Below are positions 17,764 through 26,316 of a stretch of DNA of 64,000 nt, in pieces (within the stretch, counting starts at the first letter, position 1; the number at the start of each line of letters is the position of its first letter). This stretch comes from JAIVJG01 sp964236735 (GTDB taxonomy: Bacteria > Acidobacteriota > Blastocatellia > Pyrinomonadales > Pyrinomonadaceae). The DNA lies in contig CAXSFM010000011.1 in the NCBI GenBank assembly GCA_964236735.1, positions 107,138 through 171,137 of the forward strand, read 5' to 3'. Under the pieces are notes generated by a model, which saw only the letters and a program-made list of their open reading frames with translations, ran no database searches and had not been told where the DNA came from. The translations under genes were made by a program, and so were the position numbers.

Positions 17764-19851
17764 ATGTCCCAACACCCGCATACCAATCGTCTAATTGATG
17801 AGTTAAGTCCTTATCTTTTGCAGCACGCGCACAACCCAGTGGACTGGTATCCGTGGGGCGAAGAGGCTTTGGAGCGCGCGCGTCGTGAAAACTTACCCGT
17901 ACTCTTGAGCATCGGTTACAGCGCGTGTCATTGGTGTCACGTCATGGAGCGCGAGTCGTTTGAAAATGAAGAGACGGCGCGTTTGATGAATGAGCGCTTC
18001 GTGAACATCAAGGTGGATCGAGAGGAGCGTCCAGACCTCGATCAAATTTACATGAACGCTGTGCAGATGATAACCGGACATGGCGGCTGGCCGCTCACAG
18101 TCTTCTTGACGCCCGACCTCGTGCCCTTTTACGGGGGCACATACTTTCCGCCTCAAGATCGTTACCAGATGCCCGGCTTCAAGCGCGTGCTGCTCTCGAT
18201 TGCCGACGCCTATCAAACGCAGCCCGCACAGGTCGCCGAATCCGCGCAGCAGATACTCACGGAACTTAAACGCTCATCAGTCGCGCAAGAGTCCGCGCAT
18301 AATTTGTCGAGTCAACTGCTCGACGATGCCGCCGATAAAATCCAGCGCAGCCATGATTCCGTCAACGGCGGCTTTGGCGCGGCCCCAAAATTTCCGGCTT
18401 CCATGAGCCTTGAATTTCTGCTTCGCACTTATCACAGAACAAGTGATAACGCCGCCTTGGAGATGGTGAAGCACACTTGTCGGAAGATGGCGGAGGGCGG
18501 AATTTACGAGCAACTTGGAGGCGGCTTCCATCGTTACTCGACTGACGCGCGCTGGCTCGTTCCACATTTCGAGAAGATGCTTTATGACAACGCACTTCTG
18601 TCTCGTCTTTACTTGCACGTTTATCAGGTGACGGGTGATGCATTCTTCCGACGCATTGTGGAAGAGACGCTTGATTATGTAGTCCGTGAAATGACCGATG
18701 AGAGCGGCGGATTTTATTCGACACAGGACGCGGACTCTGAAGGCGTCGAGGGAAAGTTTTTCGTCTGGAGCAGGGACGAAGTTATTAAGATTCTGGGCGC
18801 GGATGCAGGGAATATTTTTTGCGCGTACTTTGATGTCACCGAGGGCGGCAACTTCGAGGAGCAGAACATTCTCAACATCCCGCGTGATGCTGAAATCGTC
18901 GCAAGCGAGTTGAATATTTCCGTCGCGCGTTTGAATGAAGTAGTTGAGAGCGGGCGGGATAAACTTTTCGAGTTGAGAGAGTCGCGCATTAAACCGGCGC
19001 GCGACGAGAAAATACTGACGGCATGGAACGGCCTGATGTTAACGAGTTTCGCTGAAGCGGCGGCCATTCTTGACAGAGATGATTACAAGAACATCGCGGA
19101 ACGAAACGCGCAATTTATATTTGATCACTTGATGCGTGACGGGCTGCTGTTGCACGTCTATAAGAACGGACAAGCCAGGCTTCACGGTTATCTCGACGAT
19201 TATTCATTTGTTATCTCAGGCTTGATAACTCTCTTTGAAACGACCGGCAAGCTGAGATGGCTGGAAGAGTCTGTGTCTTTGACTGAGAAGATGATTGATG
19301 AATTCTGGGATACAGAGGAAGGCGGTTTCTTCTACACTGGCAGGAGCGGTGAAAAATTGATCGTCCGCCACAAGGATTTTTTCGACAATGCAATTCCTTC
19401 GGGCAATTCTGTGGCTGCGGAATTGCTTCTTCGTCTTTCCCTCCTCACCGAAAACGAAACGTATCGCCGCCAATCAACCACCATCTTCCGTCTCGTCTGC
19501 GACGCGCTCGCACGTTACCCCTCCGCCTTTGGCTTGACGCTCGGTGCGCTTGATTTTTACCTCTCCGCACCGAAAGAGATTGTGTTACTCGGCGATCCCG
19601 ATTCGGAAGAAATGCATTCGCTGGTACAAGAAGTCTGGTGCAATTATCTGCCGAACAAAGTTGTCGTCATGTCCGACGCAGATTATGAGCAAACCAGCAA
19701 CCTTGTGCCGTTACTTAAGGCTAAGACAACGCAGGAGAGGAACGCCGTCGCTTTCGTGTGCGAGAATTATGCCTGCCAAACGCCTGTCTTCACGCGCGAC
19801 GAGCTTGCTTCCCAGCTAATCTTAAAACACGCCGGCAAAAATAATATTTGA
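17764..19851 (+). CDS. YyaL/SSP411-type thioredoxin-domain protein (DUF255)
   Basis: A 695-residue protein. The N-terminal 170 residues are the DUF255 thioredoxin-like domain with the hallmark SPYLLQHAHNPVDWYPWG, ACHWCHVMERESF (CHWC active-site pair) and DREERPDLDQIYM. The rest is an alpha/alpha-barrel like that of sugar epimerases or glycosidases (GGIYEQLGGGFHRYSTD, PHFEKMLYDNALL, DEKILTAWNGLM). Length is normal for the family, which is conserved from bacteria to animals (SPATA20) but lacks a settled function. The ATG has GAGGA 10-11 nt upstream. It ends at a strong bidirectional hairpin. Confidence 0.92.
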   Translation: MSQHPHTNRLIDELSPYLLQHAHNPVDWYPWGEEALERARRENLPVLLSIGYSACHWCHVMERESFENEETARLMNERFVNIKVDREERPDLDQIYMNAVQMITGHGGWPLTVFLTPDLVPFYGGTYFPPQDRYQMPGFKRVLLSIADAYQTQPAQVAESAQQILTELKRSSVAQESAHNLSSQLLDDAADKIQRSHDSVNGGFGAAPKFPASMSLEFLLRTYHRTSDNAALEMVKHTCRKMAEGGIYEQLGGGFHRYSTDARWLVPHFEKMLYDNALLSRLYLHVYQVTGDAFFRRIVEETLDYVVREMTDESGGFYSTQDADSEGVEGKFFVWSRDEVIKILGADAGNIFCAYFDVTEGGNFEEQNILNIPRDAEIVASELNISVARLNEVVESGRDKLFELRESRIKPARDEKILTAWNGLMLTSFAEAAAILDRDDYKNIAERNAQFIFDHLMRDGLLLHVYKNGQARLHGYLDDYSFVISGLITLFETTGKLRWLEESVSLTEKMIDEFWDTEEGGFFYTGRSGEKLIVRHKDFFDNAIPSGNSVAAELLLRLSLLTENETYRRQSTTIFRLVCDALARYPSAFGLTLGALDFYLSAPKEIVLLGDPDSEEMHSLVQEVWCNYLPNKVVVMSDADYEQTSNLVPLLKAKTTQERNAVAFVCENYACQTPVFTRDELASQLILKHAGKNNI

Positions 19852-19884
19852 GGTCAGAGTCGAGTTTGTTACATCGTACACAAA

Positions 19885-19923
19885 TCAAAAAGGCGCGCTG
19901 AATTAAACAGCGCGCCTTTTTGA
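19885..19923. terminator. Bidirectional rho-independent terminator
   Basis: Perfect 16-bp arms at 19885-19900 and 19908-19923 with a 7-nt loop; a GC core is flanked by five A on the left and five T on the right. It lies between two convergent genes, so it can stop both transcripts. Confidence 0.9.
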
Positions 19924-19944
19924 TGATACCGCCGAACAAAACGC

Positions 19945-20289
19945 TTACATATTTTTGTTCGACATGTTGCTGTTCATGCTCTTATTCATGTTCGACATGT
20001 TGCTGTTCATGCTGTGATTCATGTTCGACATGTTGCCGTTCATGTTTGACATGTTGCCGTTCATGTTGCTGCTCGACGTGCTGGTATTGGTCGTGGTCAT
20101 CGTCGAGTTCGAGTTCATGGTGGTAGTGGTGCCCGCATTAGCGTTGGTCGTGTTAATCGTCACGTTGGCGTTGCTGATTGTCACGTTCGCATTCGCGTTA
20201 CCATTGGTGTTGGTATTGTCGGTCGGGGTACAAGCTGTCCAGAAACTGGCAACGGCGAGCAGAGCCAGAAGAGCTAAAGTTCTTCGCAT
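19945..20289 (-). CDS. Asn/Met/Ser-rich low-complexity lipoprotein
   Basis: A 114-residue exported protein. The start at 20289 has a very good AGGAGG about 8 nt upstream. Residues 1-20 are a lipoprotein signal (LLALLAVASFWTAC), with C20 as the likely lipidated cysteine. The mature part has almost no residues beyond Asn, Thr, Ser, Met, Gly, Ala and Val: first NxNANVTISNANVTI-like repeats, then repeats of NMSNMN and HSMNSNMSN. It should be disordered and surface-exposed, anchored to a membrane. Similar Asn-rich lipoproteins are common in Acidobacteriota by memory, with unknown roles. A longer frame to 20415 is rejected as it lacks this signal. Confidence 0.75.
   Translation of the reverse strand: MRRTLALLALLAVASFWTACTPTDNTNTNGNANANVTISNANVTINTTNANAGTTTTMNSNSTMTTTNTSTSSSNMNGNMSNMNGNMSNMNHSMNSNMSNMNKSMNSNMSNKNM
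19956..20070. repeat. 33-bp tandem repeat in lipoprotein gene
   Basis: Two near-identical 33-bp units (19956-19988, 19989-20021) are followed by shorter 21-bp units starting at 20022 and 20043. All share the core TGTTCGACATGTTGC and encode the NMSNM repeat. The lengths are multiples of three, so copy changes would keep the frame. Confidence 0.8.
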
Positions 20290-21146
20290 CGAATTTCCTC
20301 CTGAAACCCTCGTGGGGTCAGATTGTTGGGGAGCTGCACGGACTGTCCGCACGTCGGTGCCAGAACATGTGTGCGGGCAGCTCGGGGTCAATGGTTTAAA
20401 TTTCAACCGGAACACTCTCTGCCACTACCGCTCGCATGAGAGGCTCGGCTGAAGAGCAAGCTGTTACCAAATCAATGGTTCGCGTCTCATAATTCCAAAC
20501 GTCGAACCCAATGGCGAAGGCGATCTTAAGATCGTTTCGCCATCACTAAAAAACAAGTGCGGATATTGGATATTATTGACAACTGTCGTGTTTCCAACCC
20601 TGCATTTGAAGCGCAAACTTATAAGGCATGGATCACAGATACTTGAGAGTTCATGTGCGAAGGCTTTCTCAATCCAACCTATCTAACAGATCGCGCTGTA
20701 CCTGAATTATGGCGCGCAATGTAACACAAGAATAGCATGAGTTACATCAATTATTTTCGCATATCACCCTAACTTACTCACATTTGAGGGATGGTTTATG
20801 CCCAGAAGTAAGTTGTTTTCTTCTCATTCACAGCCGGAGGGCTGAATGAAGCCGGGAGTATAACACAAAAAATCTCTTGAAACCCAAGCGGCTTCACCGT
20901 ACTTGCCATTTATTATCAAGGATTTACGCTGATGTCTTCGACGCATGTAAGCATTTTGCGACTATGTTGTCCTGACTGGCAGAGATAACGGCTACCCCTT
21001 GCAATTCAAAGATAAATGGAATGGCGCGTTGATTCCAGTGTAGCTTTGATTGAGATATGTGATTGAGCGCGGACCAAACTTAACTTTTACTCCGGCGCAG
21101 ATTGCGAGCTTTCACCCCGCGCTTTTTATTTTTCTTCATACCTTTT
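20290..21146. other. Long non-coding region upstream of pdh operon
   Basis: About 860 bases without a supported gene. It is more AT-rich than its neighbours. Two hairpins are visible: TGGCGAA...TTCGCCA with a GATCTTAAGATC core at 20512-20542, and TCATTCA..GCC/GGC TGAATGA at 20824-20849. I see no tRNA, no riboswitch I can name and no open frame with a ribosome binding site. A small RNA or the remains of a decayed gene is possible. Confidence 0.5.
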
Positions 21147-21176
21147 TTGCGCCCAGCCGACACACTCGCGTATAAT
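21147..21176 (+). promoter_or_regulatory. Candidate promoter of pdhABC
   Basis: TTGCGC at 21147-21152 and a perfect TATAAT at 21171-21176 are separated by 18 nt. The predicted start of transcription would leave a leader of about 100 nt before pdhA. Confidence 0.5.
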
Positions 21177-21281
21177 CCGCGCTGTTATAATTTTTCTCTT
21201 AATACTTTGCGTGCATCGGATCGTGCTGCTTACTCCACATCGAGCGTAGCGGCTATGATGCCGGGTTGAAGGATAACCTTT

Positions 21282-22418
21282 ATGAGTGACGTGAAAGTGA
21301 CACCGATGAAGCCGCGCGCTCAGAGTGATGTTGAGACTGCTGCGTCCGACACTGTTGCAACCGAGATGATGAATACTAAGACAAAACCCTCGCCACCACG
21401 CCAGGAAAAAGAGTCGCGCAACAAGGATCAGCAAAAACGCATCAGCGACGATGAGCGTCAGGCGTTTCTTAAGATGCTGTATCACTTGATCCTCGTCCGA
21501 CGATTTGAAGAGAAGGCTGCGGAAGCCTACACGCTCGGGAAAATCGGCGGTTTCTGTCATCTGTACATCGGGCAAGAGGCCGTCGCGGTCGGCTCGCTGG
21601 CGGCTCTTCGCCCGGACGATTACGTGATGACGAGCTATCGCGATCACGCGCACGCGCTCATCCTTGGAACATCGCCGGATGAAGTGATGGCCGAGTTGTT
21701 CGGCAAGGCGGGCGGTTGCTCGTCCGGCAAAGGCGGCTCGATGCACCTGTTCGACGCCGACAAACATTTTCTCGGCGGCCACGCCATCGTCGGCGGCCAA
21801 ATCCCACTCGCGACCGGCGTCGCCTTCGCCTCAAAGTACAAGGAGACGGATCAAGTCACGCTCTGTTTCTTCGGCGAAGCGGCGGTCAATCAAGGAGCCT
21901 TTCACGAGTCGCTGAACATGGCGCAACTCTGGAAACTTCCCTGCATTTACATCTGCGAAAATAACCAATATGGCATGGGCACGTCGCTTGAGCGCGCGAT
22001 GTCCATTTCAGACGTGTCGAAGAAGGCCGACGGTTATGGTGTGGCGAGTGAATTCGTTGACGGCATGGATGTGATTGCCGTCCGCGACGCGACAGCACGC
22101 GCCGTCGAGCGTGCGCGACGCGACTCCCTCCCGTCGCTCATAGAAGTTCGCACCTATCGCTTCATGGGGCATTCGATGTCCGACCCCGGCAACTATCGCA
22201 CGCGCGCCGAAATCGAGAAGCATCAGGAACGCGACCCGATTAAGGTTTTCACGGCGAGTCTCAAAGAACAAAACATCATTGACGATGAGGCGCTGAAAGA
22301 AATTGAGAGCCGCGTGCGGGCGGAGGTTGATAACGCCATCAAGTTCGCCGACTCAAGCCCGGAGCCTGCGCCGGAAGAGCTTTTCACTTACATTTACGCG
22401 ACCCCGATTAAACAGTAA
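21282..22418 (+). CDS. pdhA: Pyruvate dehydrogenase E1 component, alpha subunit
   Basis: A 378-residue E1-alpha that with E1-beta decarboxylates pyruvate using thiamine diphosphate. The first 55 residues are a charged, disordered leader not usual for the family. Landmarks: RRFEEKAAEAYTLGKIGGF, HLYIGQEAVAVG, SYRDHAHAL, GKGGSMHLFD, GHAIVGGQIPLATG, and YRFMGHSMSDPGNYRT at the phosphorylation-loop region. The diphosphate-binding motif, usually GDG...NN, reads GEAAVNQG...ENN here, with Glu for Asp and Ala for Gly. AAGGA lies 8 nt before the ATG. A branched-chain keto-acid substrate cannot be fully excluded. Confidence 0.93.
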   Translation: MSDVKVTPMKPRAQSDVETAASDTVATEMMNTKTKPSPPRQEKESRNKDQQKRISDDERQAFLKMLYHLILVRRFEEKAAEAYTLGKIGGFCHLYIGQEAVAVGSLAALRPDDYVMTSYRDHAHALILGTSPDEVMAELFGKAGGCSSGKGGSMHLFDADKHFLGGHAIVGGQIPLATGVAFASKYKETDQVTLCFFGEAAVNQGAFHESLNMAQLWKLPCIYICENNQYGMGTSLERAMSISDVSKKADGYGVASEFVDGMDVIAVRDATARAVERARRDSLPSLIEVRTYRFMGHSMSDPGNYRTRAEIEKHQERDPIKVFTASLKEQNIIDDEALKEIESRVRAEVDNAIKFADSSPEPAPEELFTYIYATPIKQ

Positions 22419-22504
22419 TTCTCTTTGAGTTGCGCGACGAGTTCAACTTTTGTCGTGGCGCGTTGTTTTTATTTTCTTTCCGTCAGTGTTCCCGGAGGAT
22501 TTGA

Positions 22505-23488
22505 ATGGCTGTTATCACAATGCGCGAGGCGCTCAACCAGGCGATGCGGGAAGAGATGCAGCGCGATGGCAATGTGTTTCTGATGGGCGAGGAAGTGGCG
22601 GCTTATCAGGGCGCGTACAAAGTTTCAAAAGGCTTGCTTGAAGAGTTCGGCGAGAAGCGCGTCATTGATTCGCCGATCACGGAGTTAGGATTTGCCGGTC
22701 TCGGCGTCGGCGCGGCGATGGCGGGCTTGCGCCCCATCATCGAGTTTATGACGTTCAATTTCTCCATTCTCGCCACAGATCAGATCGTTAACTCCGCCGC
22801 CAAGATGCTTTACATGTCGGGCGGCCAGTTCAAAATCCCGATTGTTTTCCGCGGCCCCAACGGCTCCGCTTATCAAGTTTCTTCGCAACACTCGCAGGCT
22901 CTCGAATCTTGGTACGCACACTTCCCCGGTCTTAAAGTCGTGATGCCCTCGACGCCCGCCGACGCTAAAGGTCTGTTGAAGAGCGCCATCCGCGACGATG
23001 ATCCCGTCATCTTTCTCGAACAGGAGCGCATGTACGGCATCAAGGATGAAGTGCCCGACGACGCGGACTTCACGGTTCCGCTCGGTGTCGCAGACATTAA
23101 ACGTGAAGGGACGGATGCGACGATTGTCGCGCGCTCCTTGATGGTTCCGCTCGCCCTTAAAGCGGCGGAGGAAATGGAGAAGCAGGGAGTCTCCGTCGAG
23201 GTCATAGACCCGCGCACGATCAGGCCGCTCGACATCGAAACCATCATCAACTCCGTGAAGAAGACGAACCGCGTCGTGGTCGCCGAAGAGTCGCACGCCT
23301 TCTGCGGCGTCGGGGCTGAGATCAGCGCGCAAATCATGGAGCGCGCATTCGATTATCTCGACGCACCCGTCGCGCGCGTCTCAGGCGTTGATGCGCCGAT
23401 GCCTTATGCCAAAAACCTTGAAAAGCTCGCGCTGCCCGATGTGGCGCGACTCGTCTCTGCGGTGCGGCAGGTTTCGTATCTCGATTAA
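22505..23488 (+). CDS. pdhB: Pyruvate dehydrogenase E1 component, beta subunit
   Basis: A 327-residue E1-beta. It opens MAVITMREALNQAMREEM and has VFLMGEEVAAYQGAYKVSKG, the conserved thiamine-activating glutamate region SPITELGFAGLGVGAAMAG, FRGPNGSAYQVSSQHSQ and ARVSGVDAPMPYAKNLE near the end. Length is standard. GGAGG sits just upstream of the start and the gene follows pdhA by 86 bp in the same operon. Together the two form the alpha2beta2 E1 heterotetramer. Confidence 0.95.
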   Translation: MAVITMREALNQAMREEMQRDGNVFLMGEEVAAYQGAYKVSKGLLEEFGEKRVIDSPITELGFAGLGVGAAMAGLRPIIEFMTFNFSILATDQIVNSAAKMLYMSGGQFKIPIVFRGPNGSAYQVSSQHSQALESWYAHFPGLKVVMPSTPADAKGLLKSAIRDDDPVIFLEQERMYGIKDEVPDDADFTVPLGVADIKREGTDATIVARSLMVPLALKAAEEMEKQGVSVEVIDPRTIRPLDIETIINSVKKTNRVVVAEESHAFCGVGAEISAQIMERAFDYLDAPVARVSGVDAPMPYAKNLEKLALPDVARLVSAVRQVSYLD

Positions 23489-23557
23489 TCTTTCAACCGT
23501 CAGCAACGTGTACATTTTTCTGCTGGCTACTGACTATCGAATTTTGAGGAGCAACGA

Positions 23558-25015
23558 ATGGCTACGCAGGTCGTGATGCCGAAACTTTCGCCGACGATGG
23601 AAGAGGGGCAACTCTCGCGTTGGTTGAAAAAGGAAGGCGAGAAAGTAACCGTGGGCGAACCGCTCGCGGAAATAGACACCGACAAAGCGACGATGGAAGC
23701 GCAGGCACTGGCCGAGGGCGTAGTGCGGAAAATTCTCGTCAAAGAAGGCGAGACCGTCCCGCTTGGAACCATCATCGCGATCATCGGCGCGCCCGACGAA
23801 GATATTTCAACGCTTCTCTCTCAAGCGCAAAGTTCAGAAAACTCAGCGAACAATAAAAAGAATATCGAAGAATCCGTCCAAGCTGGTGGAGATGGCGCAG
23901 CAACTGAACTAGCGCAGGTTGTGCCCGGCGGCGCGCGCACGCAAGCGACCATCGCCGGCCAGCCGCTCAAGAATGATACCGGCGGCTCGCCCTCAGAACA
24001 GAAAAGCAGTTCTGCCGACGCAAAGTCTCATGCTCCGTTAGATGAAAGCGCCAGCAATGGCGATAGTGAGGCGCAACATCCAAAGACGGGCGCGCGATTA
24101 ATCGTCTCGCCCATCGCGGCGCGCATGGCTGCCGAAGGCGGCGTCAATCTACAGACGCTCACCGGCTCCGGCCCCGGCGGTCGCATCGTCAAGCGCGACA
24201 TCGAATCGGCGTTAGCCAATTCATCACCAGCGAAGACGGCGGAAGCGTCTGAACAAACGCCAGCGCAGGAAACGCAGACCGATGCGAAACAGACTCCACC
24301 AGCTTTCACTTCATCAACTGTCGAGGGCGCGTCACCTTATCGCGACGCCCCCGTCTCGACGATGCGAAACGCTATCGCGCGGCGGCTCGTCTCTTCGCTC
24401 GGCCCTGTCCCGCATTTCTTTCTGACCACTGAAATAGAAATGGATCGCGCGGCTGAATTGCGCCGCCAACTCAACGAACTCAACCCGGAGTTGAAGATCA
24501 GCATCAACGATCTCATCATCAAGGTGGCGGCGGTCGCGCTCACACAGCATCCATCGGTCAACGCTTCATTTCAGGATAAAACGATTCGCCACTACGAGCG
24601 CGCAGACATCGGCGTCGCCGTCGCTATCGAAGACGGTTTGATTACGCCGGTCGTGCGCGGCGCGAACTCTAAATCCGTCGGGCAAATCAGCCGCGAAGTT
24701 CGCGAACTGGCCGAGCGCGCGCGGACACGCAAGTTGAAGCCGGAAGAATACACGGGCGCGACTTTCTCAATCAGTAACCTCGGCATGCTCGGCATAGATG
24801 ATTTCACGGCCATCATCAATCCGCCCGAAGCGGCCATTCTCGCGGTCGGCACGATGCAGCCGAAGCCGGTCGTGCGTGACGGCGAAGTGACTGTCAGGCA
24901 GATGATGCGCGTCACTTTGTCTTGCGATCACCGTGTCATTGACGGCGCGACGGGCGCAAAATTTTTACAAACGTTCAGGAAGATTCTGGAAAATCCGCTG
25001 TACCTGATCGCTTAA
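23558..25015 (+). CDS. pdhC: Dihydrolipoamide acetyltransferase (PDH E2)
   Basis: A 485-residue E2. One lipoyl domain (about 1-78) has the lipoylated lysine in DTDKATME. A flexible Ala/Ser/Gln-rich linker follows. A peripheral subunit-binding domain lies at about 181-220 (LIVSPIAARMAAEGGVNL, GPGGRIVKRDIE). The catalytic acyltransferase domain covers about 260-485, with VSTMRNAIARRLVSSL and the active-site HRVIDG near the C-terminus. GAGGAG lies 5 nt upstream of the ATG. It transfers the acetyl group to CoA. The E3 partner (lipoamide dehydrogenase) is not in the operon. Confidence 0.95.
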   Translation: MATQVVMPKLSPTMEEGQLSRWLKKEGEKVTVGEPLAEIDTDKATMEAQALAEGVVRKILVKEGETVPLGTIIAIIGAPDEDISTLLSQAQSSENSANNKKNIEESVQAGGDGAATELAQVVPGGARTQATIAGQPLKNDTGGSPSEQKSSSADAKSHAPLDESASNGDSEAQHPKTGARLIVSPIAARMAAEGGVNLQTLTGSGPGGRIVKRDIESALANSSPAKTAEASEQTPAQETQTDAKQTPPAFTSSTVEGASPYRDAPVSTMRNAIARRLVSSLGPVPHFFLTTEIEMDRAAELRRQLNELNPELKISINDLIIKVAAVALTQHPSVNASFQDKTIRHYERADIGVAVAIEDGLITPVVRGANSKSVGQISREVRELAERARTRKLKPEEYTGATFSISNLGMLGIDDFTAIINPPEAAILAVGTMQPKPVVRDGEVTVRQMMRVTLSCDHRVIDGATGAKFLQTFRKILENPLYLIA

Positions 25016-25043
25016 CTCATGGCGAGGATGGAGGTTCAAATTG

Positions 25044-25223
25044 ATGGGCGATAAGACAGAGAACGCTGAGATGAAAGCCGTGCAGTTGGATAGAGAGAGT
25101 CAGGAGTATGGCTCGCAACACGGGCAGGATACGTTGGGGCAGGAAACCGGCTCATCTTCTCCGACGACATTAACAGATGACCAGTCGAGCATTCAAGAGA
25201 TGCCTGACGGCGAAAACAAGTAG
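25044..25223 (+). CDS. Small hydrophilic protein of pdh operon
   Basis: A 59-residue frame 28 bp after the E2 stop. GGAGG lies 9 nt before the ATG at 25044. The product is rich in Gln, Ser, Glu, Asp and Thr with no hydrophobic segment, and is probably disordered. I do not recognise a family. The good ribosome binding site and position before the operon terminator favour a real gene, but there is no other support. Confidence 0.5.
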   Translation: MGDKTENAEMKAVQLDRESQEYGSQHGQDTLGQETGSSSPTTLTDDQSSIQEMPDGENK

Positions 25224-25251
25224 GCATCTCTGCGAGTTCACTTTAGTGTGC

Positions 25252-25310
25252 GTCCCTTGATGTGAAGTGAAAATGGCTCAGTGATTTTCATTTCACATCA
25301 AGGGACTTTT
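25252..25310 (+). terminator. Rho-independent terminator of pdh operon
   Basis: 23-bp arms at 25252-25274 and 25284-25306 with a single G/A mismatch that becomes a G-U pair in RNA, a 9-nt loop, and TTTT after the right arm. Confidence 0.85.
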
Positions 25311-25332
25311 CTCGTGTCGGACTAACAAAGGG

Positions 25333-26280
25333 ATGGCGGTTCATTTGAGGCAAAAAGAACTCCAGCAACATCTCGCGCTCATCGCTGTGCAATTGATGTT
25401 CGGAACGTGGCCGATCATGGGCAAGGTCGCCCTGCGCGCGCTGCCGAGCACAGGGTTGGTGATGTTCCGCATGGTCGGTGCGACCATCGCGTTTACGCTC
25501 CTGCGCGCGGCAACCAAAAACGCGCCCATTGCACGCAAGAGCGATTACGCAAGGTTCGCGCTGTACAGTCTGCTCGGCGTCGTCCTCAACCAATTTCTCT
25601 TTGTGAAGGGTCTCGAACTCTCGACTGTGATCAACGCTACTTTGTTGACCACGACCATCCCGGCTTTCACGCTGCTCATCAGCATTTTGCTCGGGTACGA
25701 ACGATTTTCTAAACGTGCTGCGCTCGGCACGCTCATCGCCGCTGCCGGAGTCATTTATCTCGTTGATCCATTCCGCGCAGACTTTTCCGGTGGCAAAGCC
25801 CTCGGCAACGTGCTGCTCATTATTAGTAACTTTTCATACGGCGCATACATCGCGGTTTCGCAGGATGCGTTCAAGCGTTACGGCGCGCTGACTGCAATGT
25901 CCTGGGTCTTCACGTTCGGATGCATCGCGGCCATTCCCATCGGCGGTTTCTATCTGGCTCAGACGCCACTGCATGAATTGAGTTGGACACTCTGGGTCGC
26001 CGTCCTTTACATCATTCTCGTGCCGACGGTCGGGGCATATTACCTGAACGCATGGGCGCTCGGTCGCGTCACGCCGAGCACTGTCGCCGTCTATATTTAT
26101 CTACAGCCGCTCATCGCTTTCGCCATCGCTCCGCTCGTGCTCGGTGCGGACGAGCAATGGAACGCGCGTACATGGATCGCCGCCGGACTGATTTTCGCCG
26201 GAGTGTTGATCGTCACCCTGCGCGCTCGCACGCTCGTGATGGAGGAAGTCTCAGAGCATCCAGACGCCTTCGGCCATTGA
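25333..26280 (+). CDS. EamA/DMT-family transporter
   Basis: A 315-residue inner-membrane protein with ten hydrophobic helices in two similar EamA halves (about 15-150 and 165-300). Landmarks include LALIAVQLMFGTWPIMGKVAL, the helix-5 end LGTLIAAAGVIYLVDPF and the second repeat's YLQPLIAFAIAPLVLG, which matches the conserved EamA PxxA pattern. Members export amino acids or other metabolites. It follows the pdh terminator and converges on mutS. Substrate unknown. Confidence 0.9.
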   Translation: MAVHLRQKELQQHLALIAVQLMFGTWPIMGKVALRALPSTGLVMFRMVGATIAFTLLRAATKNAPIARKSDYARFALYSLLGVVLNQFLFVKGLELSTVINATLLTTTIPAFTLLISILLGYERFSKRAALGTLIAAAGVIYLVDPFRADFSGGKALGNVLLIISNFSYGAYIAVSQDAFKRYGALTAMSWVFTFGCIAAIPIGGFYLAQTPLHELSWTLWVAVLYIILVPTVGAYYLNAWALGRVTPSTVAVYIYLQPLIAFAIAPLVLGADEQWNARTWIAAGLIFAGVLIVTLRARTLVMEEVSEHPDAFGH

Positions 26281-26316
26281 ACTGTTTTGATTGTTGTTCT
26301 CTTGATGAACTACTGT

